Shown: positions 1-5,429 of the stretch, in pieces
Numbering within the stretch: the stretch's first letter is position 1
How the letters are laid out: each line of letters begins with the position of its first letter
DNA from: Chloroflexota bacterium
GTDB lineage: Bacteria > Chloroflexota > Anaerolineae > Promineifilales > Promineifilaceae
Assembly (NCBI GenBank): GCA_024640485.1
Contig: JAHEEY010000122.1
Coordinates: 1-10,744, forward strand
DNA length: 10,744 nt
Reading direction: 5' to 3'
Made by a program: the position numbers and the translations under genes
Notes under the pieces: model-generated
The model's database searches: none
Told to the model about the DNA's origin: nothing
The model's input: only the letters and a program-made list of their open reading frames with translations

Positions 1-13
1 GGAGCAGAAACAT

Positions 14-943
14 ATGTTCAAAGATATCGCCGACGTGGGCAAACGTTTGGGAGAACAGCAGTACATCTCATCTGAAGAGATCAGCACCGTAGTCTATCTG
101 GCACAGTCGCTGGGCAAACCAGTTTTAGCCGAAGGGCCTGCCGGCGTCGGTAAGACAGAACTCGCCAAAGCGTGGGCCAGCGCCGCTGGACTGACCCTGG
201 TCAGGCTGCAATGCTATGAAGGACTGGATGAAAGCAAAGCGCTGTACGAGTGGGAGTATGCCAAGCAGATGCTGTACACCCAGCTGCTTCGCGACACCCT
301 GCATAAAGTGTTGGGCGACGTCAACAGCCTGAGCGAAGCGGCTGATCGGCTGGCCCAAGAAGATGATGTCTTCTTCTCTGAGAAGTTTCTCCTTCCCCGC
401 CCCCTTTTGACCGCTCTCACTTCGGACAAACCAGTGGTCCTGTTGATTGACGAGATCGACCGGGCCGATGTGGAGTTTGAAGCATTCCTGCTGGAAGTCT
501 TGAGCGATTTTCAGGTCAGCGTACCGGAGCTGGGCACTATCACCGCCAAGCACCAGCCGATGGTGCTGCTCACCAGCAATAACACCCGCGAACTTAGCGA
601 AGCGTTGAAACGGCGCTGCCTCTATCTTTACGTTGATTACCCCACCCAGCAGGCAGAACTGGACATCATCCGGCTGAAAGTGCCCGACTTGAGCCCAGAA
701 TTAGCCCAGCAGGCAGTCGCCGTGGTCCACCAGCTGCGCAACATGGATCTGCGCAAAATGCCCAGCATCAGCGAGACCCTGGATTGGGCCAGAGCGCTGG
801 TCGTCCTCAACGCCGATGCCATTGATGAAGAGACCCTGCGAAACACATTGACGGTGCTGCTCAAGTATGAGGCCGACGTCCAGAAAGCGAAGCGGCTGAT
901 GGGGGACGGCAGCAGGCGGGGGCCCGGAGGGCGGCATGGATAA
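14..943 (+). CDS. MoxR-family AAA+ ATPase (CoxD-like)
   Basis: The 309-residue protein is a cytoplasmic AAA+ ATPase of the MoxR/CoxD type. Such ATPases act as chaperones or metal-insertion motors together with a VWA partner. Visible motifs are Walker A GPAGVGKT (residues 41-48), Walker B LLIDEID with D146/E147, a sensor-1 region LLTSNNTREL, and the lid segment PSISETLDWARAL typical of CoxD-like members. The start is supported by GGAG at positions 1-4, nine bases upstream of the ATG. Its stop overlaps the start of the next gene by 8 bp, so the two are translationally coupled, matching the usual MoxR-VWA pairing. CoxD of carboxydotrophs helps mature CO dehydrogenase, but no coxMSL genes are present here, so the client is unknown. 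The promoter lies outside the window. Confidence 0.93.
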   Translation: MFKDIADVGKRLGEQQYISSEEISTVVYLAQSLGKPVLAEGPAGVGKTELAKAWASAAGLTLVRLQCYEGLDESKALYEWEYAKQMLYTQLLRDTLHKVLGDVNSLSEAADRLAQEDDVFFSEKFLLPRPLLTALTSDKPVVLLIDEIDRADVEFEAFLLEVLSDFQVSVPELGTITAKHQPMVLLTSNNTRELSEALKRRCLYLYVDYPTQQAELDIIRLKVPDLSPELAQQAVAVVHQLRNMDLRKMPSISETLDWARALVVLNADAIDEETLRNTLTVLLKYEADVQKAKRLMGDGSRRGPGGRHG

Positions 944-2312
944 GCGGGTGGTCGAATTTGTCGCCGGCTTGCGTGCCGCCGGCATTCGGGTTTCTATGGC
1001 GGAGACGATTGATGCCATGAACGCTGTCTCCCAGTTGGGCATCACCGATAAAGGGTTATTTCGGTCCTCGCTGAGGGCTACCTTGATCAAAGAGTCGGAT
1101 GATTTCGCCGCCTTTGACAATCTATTTCCCCTCTATTTCGGCAGCGGCGGCCCTCCCCTGCAGAATGCGTTGGAAGATCTGGACGGGGATGAGCAAGAGA
1201 TGCTCCAGGCGGCGATGTCTGCCCTCAGCGGACGGCTGCAGAAGTTGATGGATTGGCTCACCAGCGGCGACGGCCCCTCCAAGGAAGAGTTGGAAGCGCT
1301 GGCACAGCGGGCAGGCATCGATTGGGCTTCTGACTCTCGGGAAGCGCGCTGGGTGACCCGGCGTATGCTGCAGCAAATGGGCATGGCTCATTTGGAAGAG
1401 CAGATGCAGGCGCTGCGGGCCAAGCTGGAAGAGATGGGCATGAGCCAGGAGAGCATCGACCGGCTGATGGGGGTCGTCGAGGCGAACCGGGAGGCATTGT
1501 CGGAACAGATAGCCCAGCAGGTCGGCCTGCAGGTGGCGCAGGAGCGCGCCAACCGGCCCAATGACCTCCACGGCTCAGATTTAATGCACAAGCCGTTCCA
1601 GGCGTTGACCGAAGAAGAAGCGCAGGAGCTGCGTCATGAAGTACAGCGGCTGGTGACCCAACTGCGCAGCAGGGCAGCGCTGAGGCGCAAGCGAGGCAAC
1701 AAAGGGAAGTTCGACTCCAAGGGGACTATCCGGGCCAACCAACGGTACGGTGGCGTCCCGCTAGATTTAAAGTTCAAACGGCGAAAATTGAAGCCCAGCC
1801 TGCTGTTGATCTGCGACGTCTCTACTTCCATGCGCTCAGTCGCCGAGTTCATGCTGCGGCTGGTGTATGAACTGCAGGACCAGGTCGCCAAAGCGCGAAG
1901 CTTCGCATTCAACTCAGATATGCAGGAAATAAGCGTCACCTTGTCGGGAAACAGGGCGGCGGAAGCGGTAACCGCGGTGCTTTACGCCATCCCACCCGGC
2001 TACTATGCCACCGATCTAGGCCACAGCCTGGACACCTTCTACCAGAATTGGCTTGAAGCCGTCAACGGTCGGACCACCGTGGTCATCGTCGGCGATGGAC
2101 GGAACAATTACAACTCGCCCCGGGTGGACTTGATCAAGGATCTACGCGGGCGGGCCAAGCAGCTGGTATGGCTCAATCCCGAGCACCAGCGTCAGTGGGG
2201 CACTGGTGACAGTGACATGTGGGAGTATGCCCCGTTGTGTGATGCGGTTCATGTGGTGCGCAATTTAGCCCAGCTTTCGGCGGCGGTTGACAAGCTGATG
2301 GCGGCTGGTTAA
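936..2312 (+). CDS. VWA-domain protein, CoxE family
   Basis: This 458-residue protein is the expected partner of the upstream ATPase. The first ~280 residues are mostly helical and charged (Glu/Gln/Arg-rich around 130-250). They are followed by a basic stretch (RRKRGNKGKF) and a C-terminal von Willebrand A domain. The MIDAS motif is complete: DVSTS (D294, S296, S298), T359 in ATDLG and D387 in VGDGRN, so metal binding should be intact. In known systems such proteins bind the client while the MoxR ATPase remodels it, as with CoxD/CoxE in CO dehydrogenase maturation. The role here is inferred only from the pairing. The start overlaps the upstream gene by 8 bp. No terminator is seen directly after it. 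Readthrough would meet the terminator in the tyrS leader at 2496-2526. Confidence 0.9.
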   Translation: MDKRVVEFVAGLRAAGIRVSMAETIDAMNAVSQLGITDKGLFRSSLRATLIKESDDFAAFDNLFPLYFGSGGPPLQNALEDLDGDEQEMLQAAMSALSGRLQKLMDWLTSGDGPSKEELEALAQRAGIDWASDSREARWVTRRMLQQMGMAHLEEQMQALRAKLEEMGMSQESIDRLMGVVEANREALSEQIAQQVGLQVAQERANRPNDLHGSDLMHKPFQALTEEEAQELRHEVQRLVTQLRSRAALRRKRGNKGKFDSKGTIRANQRYGGVPLDLKFKRRKLKPSLLLICDVSTSMRSVAEFMLRLVYELQDQVAKARSFAFNSDMQEISVTLSGNRAAEAVTAVLYAIPPGYYATDLGHSLDTFYQNWLEAVNGRTTVVIVGDGRNNYNSPRVDLIKDLRGRAKQLVWLNPEHQRQWGTGDSDMWEYAPLCDAVHVVRNLAQLSAAVDKLMAAG

Positions 2313-2331
2313 CAGCACCCTTCGTTTGCGC

Positions 2332-2360
2332 TTGACGGATCAAAACCCCCATGCTAATAT
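2332..2360 (+). promoter_or_regulatory. Sigma70-type promoter for the tyrS leader
   Basis: TTGACG (2332-2337) and TAATAT (2355-2360) are separated by exactly 17 bases, near-consensus for a housekeeping promoter. The predicted start of transcription is about 2367. It lies in the gap after the CoxE-like gene, so tyrS has its own transcript. The predicted 5' end is only 0-4 bases upstream of the leader ORF start codon, which would make that ORF effectively leaderless. Confidence 0.75.
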
Positions 2361-2369
2361 GACCCTACT

Positions 2370-2438
2370 ATGTTAAAGATTGCCGGCATCTGCTATCATA
2401 TTTATTACCATGACGAGTCAATGACGCACCCCGCGTAA
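2370..2438 (+). CDS. Candidate Tyr-rich leader peptide of tyrS
   Basis: This is a 22-codon ORF (ATG at 2370, TAA at 2436-2438) starting at or within four bases of the predicted transcription start. It encodes ...GICYHIYYHDES..., with Tyr at residues 9, 12 and 13 (codons TAT 2394, TAT 2403, TAC 2406) and His at 10, 14 and 20. Three Tyr in 22 residues is several-fold above the usual Tyr frequency. The ORF precedes a terminator hairpin and then tyrosyl-tRNA synthetase. There is no room for a Shine-Dalgarno site, so translation would have to be leaderless. An in-frame stop (TAA at 2355-2357) lies upstream, and no other in-frame ATG precedes the Tyr codons. By analogy with trp, his and pheM leaders it would sense charged tRNA-Tyr by ribosome stalling. 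Coding status is inferred and could be tested by conservation. Confidence 0.6.
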   Translation: MLKIAGICYHIYYHDESMTHPA

Positions 2439-2504
2439 CCGGTCCGTTTTGTTTGTGAATATGAGCTAGCAGGAAGGCAGCAAGATGGGATTTCGAAGAC
2501 GCGG
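2424..2504 (+). promoter_or_regulatory. Predicted antiterminator pairing in tyrS leader
   Basis: CCGCGT (2431-2436), which overlaps the end of the leader ORF, is complementary to ACGCGG (2499-2504), the 5' arm of the leader terminator. After a 3x3 internal loop the helix can continue with C2440-G2495, G2441-C2494 and G2442-U2493. Past a two-base bulge it continues with UCC (2443-2445) and GGA (2488-2490). A competing small hairpin, ACGC/GCGT (2424-2427 with 2433-2436), could sequester the 5' strand. The pairing is mutually exclusive with the terminator. A ribosome stalled at the Tyr codons would leave 2431 onward free, whereas one at the stop codon would cover it. This was drawn by eye with no energy calculation. 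Confidence 0.5.
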
Positions 2505-2526
2505 AAAGCACCGCGTCTTTTTGTTT
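2496..2526 (+). terminator. Intrinsic terminator (attenuator) in tyrS leader
   Basis: A perfect 9-bp stem (AAGACGCGG 2496-2504 with CCGCGTCTT 2511-2519) closes a 6-base loop and runs into TTTTTGTTT (2518-2526). It sits inside the transcribed leader, about 87 bases before the tyrS start codon, so it would stop transcription before tyrS unless prevented. That position is what makes an attenuator the natural reading. It may also end readthrough from the upstream MoxR/VWA operon. Confidence 0.8.
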
Positions 2527-2600
2527 GGCACACCACCGAGAAAAACCAATCTGGATTGTGATGCCGGAACCGATTCAGAAGACGTCCGAACGCCGTTGGG

Positions 2601-2607
2601 AGAAGGA
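2601..2607 (+). promoter_or_regulatory. tyrS ribosome binding site
   Basis: AGAAGGA lies five bases upstream of the tyrS ATG at 2613. It is the only purine-rich Shine-Dalgarno match near the start and fixes the start codon. Confidence 0.75.
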
Positions 2608-2612
2608 ACAAC

Positions 2613-3893
2613 ATGACTAATGCATTCGAAGAATTGAGATGGCGCGGCCTGGTCTATGACCACACCGAAAGCGTCCCAGAAATCCTGGCCAAAGAAAAAA
2701 TCACCATGTACAACGGGTTCGACCCAACGGCAGACAGTCTCCATATCGGCAGCCTGGTGCCAATGATGGGCATGGCGCGGCTGCAGCGCTTTGGCCATAC
2801 CCCCATCGCCATTGCCGGCGGCGGCACCGGCATGATCGGAGACCCCGGCGGCCGCAGCAGTGAACGGCAGCTGCTGTCACGAGAGCAGATCGAAGCGAAC
2901 CTGGATGGGATTAAACCGCAGCTGGCCCAGATCCTGGATTTTGAGGTCAAGAGCAACCCGGCCCGCATCATCAACAACGCCGATTGGCTGGCCGATATGT
3001 CGATGATGGATTACCTGCGTGACGTGGGCAAGCATTTCACCGTCAGCTACATGATGGCCAAAGATTCCGTCAAGTCGCGGTTGGACCGGGAAGACGGCAT
3101 CTCCTACACCGAATTCAGCTACATGCTGCTGCAGTCTTATGATTTTTTGCATCTGCACCGCGAATACAACTGCACCCTGCAAGCGGGCGGCAGCGACCAA
3201 TGGGGCAACATCACCGCCGGTGTCGAGCTGATCCGGCGCGTGCGCGGCGAGAAGGCCCACGGCCTGGTCTACCCACTGATCACCCAGGCGGACGGCAGCA
3301 AGTTCGGCAAGACAGCTGCCGGCACCAGTGTCTGGCTGGATCCCAAACGAACCTCACCCTACCGCTTCTACCAATTCTGGTTCAATACCGACGACGCTGA
3401 AGTGATCAACTACTTGAAGTTCTTCACCTGGCTGGACAAAACGACCATCGATGAGATTGAGCAGGTTTTGTTCGAGCGTCCTGAGAAACGAGAAGCGCAG
3501 CGAAAGCTGGCCCTGGAAATGACCCGCATGATCCACGGAGAGAGCGCTGTGGCCAAGGTTGAGCAGGCAGCTCAGGTCCTCTTCGGCGGAGGTCTGGACG
3601 GCCTGGATGCCTCTGACATCAGTGACATTTTTGCCGAGGTACCCTCCAGCGTGATAGCCAAAACGGATTTGGAAGGAGAAGGCTTCCCAGTAGTCGACCT
3701 GCTAACCAACAGTGGGTTGGCCACTTCCAAGGGAGATGCCCGCCGCTCCATCAAGGGAGGCGGTATCTATGTCAACAACCAACGGGTCAGTGACGAGAAT
3801 ATGGCCGTTTCCCTGGCACACAGCATCGGCGGACAGTTCCTGGTACTGCGCAAAGGGCGCAAGAAATATCACCTGGTCAAAGTCGCCAGCTAG
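2613..3893 (+). CDS. tyrS: Tyrosyl-tRNA synthetase
   Basis: This is a class I aminoacyl-tRNA synthetase that attaches tyrosine to tRNA-Tyr in the cytoplasm. At 426 residues it has the normal bacterial TyrS length. Visible landmarks are the HIGH-type motif HIGS (44-47), the tyrosine-site signature GSDQWGN (193-199) and the KMSKS-type loop KFGKT (230-234), as in the Escherichia coli type. A C-terminal S4 RNA-binding domain follows at about residues 355-400 (GLATSKGDARRSI...). The start is supported by AGAAGGA at 2601-2607, five bases before the ATG. The gene has its own promoter, a 245-base leader with a Tyr-rich mini-ORF and terminator, and a strong terminator downstream, so it is probably monocistronic. 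Regulation by tyrosine or charged tRNA-Tyr through the leader is inferred. All key motifs look intact. Confidence 0.98.
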   Translation: MTNAFEELRWRGLVYDHTESVPEILAKEKITMYNGFDPTADSLHIGSLVPMMGMARLQRFGHTPIAIAGGGTGMIGDPGGRSSERQLLSREQIEANLDGIKPQLAQILDFEVKSNPARIINNADWLADMSMMDYLRDVGKHFTVSYMMAKDSVKSRLDREDGISYTEFSYMLLQSYDFLHLHREYNCTLQAGGSDQWGNITAGVELIRRVRGEKAHGLVYPLITQADGSKFGKTAAGTSVWLDPKRTSPYRFYQFWFNTDDAEVINYLKFFTWLDKTTIDEIEQVLFERPEKREAQRKLALEMTRMIHGESAVAKVEQAAQVLFGGGLDGLDASDISDIFAEVPSSVIAKTDLEGEGFPVVDLLTNSGLATSKGDARRSIKGGGIYVNNQRVSDENMAVSLAHSIGGQFLVLRKGRKKYHLVKVAS

Positions 3894-3914
3894 CCAACGC
3901 CGGCACGGAAACCC

Positions 3915-3957
3915 AAAGCGCCTCTCGCTGTTTAAGTCAGCAAGAGGCGCTTTTTTT
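3915..3957 (+). terminator. tyrS intrinsic terminator
   Basis: AAAGCGCCTCTCGCTG (3915-3930) pairs with CAGCAAGAGGCGCTTT (3938-3953) with a single C/A mismatch. The loop is 7 bases, and a run of seven T follows at 3951-3957. It lies between the convergent tyrS and the minus-strand membrane protein gene. On the minus strand the arm is followed only by TTTGGGTTT, so activity in that direction would be weaker. Confidence 0.88.
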
Positions 3958-3989
3958 GTTCTAGACACCGGCGGTACGGTGGCACCCGC

Positions 3990-5246
3990 CTACATCTTCT
4001 CTTTGGGCCGCGGCGATTTCAAGAGCAGCCACAGGCCGCCGCCAATCAGCAGCAGCGACCAAACCATCTCCACTCTAGGGCCAAAGACGACCACCAACGC
4101 GGTCGCCCCGGCAAATCCCAAGGCGGGATACTTGGCCCATTCAGTATCGAGCTTTCCCTGGCGCAGCCACAGGAACCCGAAGGTAGCCCCAATGCCGGCG
4201 AACATCGTCCCACCCAGCAGCCGGACTTGTGCCGCCTCGGCCATGGACACGGTAGAAAGCAGTGTCGTCAGGGCGGCGCTGACCAAAATGCCGCCGGGGA
4301 TCACCGCCCACCAATTCTCCGGTTTCAGCATATAGAGAACGAAGAAGGGGGTAGCAACGGCCAGGAGCACCAACGTCCCGACCAGCTCACCTGAGAACAA
4401 GTTCTCAAACAGGATGATAAACCCGATCATCCCAGTGACAAAGGCAGGAATCAGTGCCCACCAATTCTCTCGGTTCCTGGCGTAGACGAAGAAGAACGGG
4501 AGGGCAATGGCGAACATGACCAGGGCCCCTATCACTTCGCCGGATACCACATTTTCAAACAAGATGATGGCCGCCAGGACAGTCATGGTATAGGCGGGAA
4601 TGAGTGCCCACCAGCGCTGGCGATCATTGAAGTAGACCACGAAGAAGGGGACGCCTATGGCAAACAACACCATCGAGCCAATCAGAGCGCCGGAGAATAT
4701 CTCTGACAACAGGATAATCGCGCCAATGACGCCCAGGGCGAAGCCCGGTATCAAGGCCCACCAATTGGTCCGATTCTTGAAGTAGACCACAAAGAACGGG
4801 AGGGCGATGGCCCACATGATCAGCGTTCCTATCAAGTTATCAGCGCCGCGCCCAGCAAGCAGGATAATGGCGCCAATGGCGCCTAAGGCCCATCCAGGAA
4901 TCAATGCCCACCAATTGTTCTTTGCATGCACCAGATACGCCACCCAGAACGGGATCGACATCAGCAGCATGAACAGCCCACCAACGACGTTGTCGGCAGT
5001 CTCGCGGCCGCTTAGCCAGATGGTCAGGGCAATCGCGCCGCTGCCAACCGCTGGAAACAACAGCCCCCAGTTGGCAATACCGCTAAAGAAGTAGCCGATG
5101 AAGAACAATACGCTGGCCGCCGCAAATATGAGCGACCAACCATTTTCTGAAAAATCAGGGAGTGCTCCTAAATTAACTGCCAGAAAGAATCCCCCTGCCA
5201 GTATGAGGATCAGACCCCAAAAGACGTTTCCCATTGTCCGCTTCAT
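3990..5246 (-). CDS. Polytopic membrane protein with 50-residue NWWALIP repeats
   Basis: A 418-residue integral membrane protein of unknown function. The N-terminus (residues 1-58) forms two hydrophobic helices and resembles the LiaI/LiaF-type or DUF5668 transmembrane module (GLILILAGGFFLAVNLG). Residues 59-310 are five tandem units of 50-52 residues, each opening with NWWALIP or a variant (NWGLLFP in the first). Each unit carries two hydrophobic segments, the second ending in PFFVVY plus a charged turn. A sixth NWWAVIP starts a divergent C-terminal part with further helices and a basic tail (KSPRPKEKM). The start was chosen at 5246 because GGAGGT (5254-5259 on the minus strand) is seven bases upstream. 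An in-frame ATG two codons earlier would be too close to that site, and a much longer frame to 5396 would run through the gcvP terminator. No promoter was recognised. A scaffold or envelope role is possible but not shown. Confidence 0.85.
   Translation of the reverse strand: MKRTMGNVFWGLILILAGGFFLAVNLGALPDFSENGWSLIFAAASVLFFIGYFFSGIANWGLLFPAVGSGAIALTIWLSGRETADNVVGGLFMLLMSIPFWVAYLVHAKNNWWALIPGWALGAIGAIILLAGRGADNLIGTLIMWAIALPFFVVYFKNRTNWWALIPGFALGVIGAIILLSEIFSGALIGSMVLFAIGVPFFVVYFNDRQRWWALIPAYTMTVLAAIILFENVVSGEVIGALVMFAIALPFFFVYARNRENWWALIPAFVTGMIGFIILFENLFSGELVGTLVLLAVATPFFVLYMLKPENWWAVIPGGILVSAALTTLLSTVSMAEAAQVRLLGGTMFAGIGATFGFLWLRQGKLDTEWAKYPALGFAGATALVVVFGPRVEMVWSLLLIGGGLWLLLKSPRPKEKM
4317..5072 (-). 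repeat. Five coding tandem repeats of about 150 bp
   Basis: Five head-to-tail units within the membrane protein gene: one of 52 codons, then four of exactly 50 codons. The motif GCCCACCA (plus strand; antisense of the WWA region) recurs at a 150-bp period near 4306, 4456, 4606, 4756 and 4906. The last four units align without gaps at protein level, but the DNA copies have diverged. This points to old duplications kept in register rather than recent expansion. Confidence 0.85.
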
Positions 5247-5253
5247 GATCATG

Positions 5254-5259
5254 ACCTCC
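5254..5259 (-). promoter_or_regulatory. Ribosome binding site that sets the membrane protein start
   Basis: GGAGGT on the minus strand, seven bases before the ATG at 5246. It is a full-strength Shine-Dalgarno match and shows that the longer open frame upstream is not the real N-terminus. Confidence 0.8.
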
Positions 5260-5346
5260 AGTGAAATTTCCGCATTTTCCTGTACCCAATACGGAAGGCA
5301 GCCGGATAAGTTGTGAATGTCGATGGTTTTGGTCTGTATTGGCGGC

Positions 5347-5386
5347 AAAAAAAGAGCCCGGACAGAGATATGCTCTGTCCGGGCTC
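5347..5386 (-). terminator. gcvP operon terminator
   Basis: On the minus strand a perfect 14-bp stem (arms 5373-5386 and 5354-5367, core CCCGGACAGAG) closes a 5-base loop and is followed by seven T (5353-5347). It begins 44 bases after the gcvP stop and separates the gcv operon from the downstream membrane protein gene, which must therefore have its own promoter. Confidence 0.93.
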
Positions 5387-5429
5387 GAAAACTCAAGAAT
5401 TGAGGGCCATGGGCCTGTTCCTCCCAGGA

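Noticed and set aside
936..1939. Multiple minus-strand frames opposite the CoxE-like gene
   Set aside because: They are shadows of a high-GC coding region. Their sequences are low in structure and no start sites are supported.
2461..2500. Small SRP RNA (4.5S-like)
   Set aside because: AGGAAGGCAGCAAG looks like the GGAAGGAAGCAGC signature but lacks the correct loop sequence and the complementary GGTCAGG arm. No surrounding long hairpin was found.
2367..2612. T-box riboswitch upstream of tyrS
   Set aside because: The fragment CACCGCG at 2509-2515 resembles part of the T-box sequence, but the preceding GGTGG-type bulge is missing (AAAGC instead). No stem I/AGTA features were found, and the fragment is itself the 3' arm of the terminator.
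3712..4335. 207-codon plus-strand frame spanning the tyrS end, its terminator and the membrane protein gene
   Set aside because: It crosses a strong terminator and overlaps two better-supported genes, and its sequence has no family features.
4306..4913. 150-bp periodic motif as a CRISPR or intergenic repeat
   Set aside because: The period is the codon length of the 50-residue protein repeat, so it is explained by the coding sequence.
5247..5396. 50-residue N-terminal extension of the repeat membrane protein
   Set aside because: The extension runs through the gcvP terminator hairpin, is not hydrophobic like the rest, and a perfect GGAGGT site marks the start at 5246.
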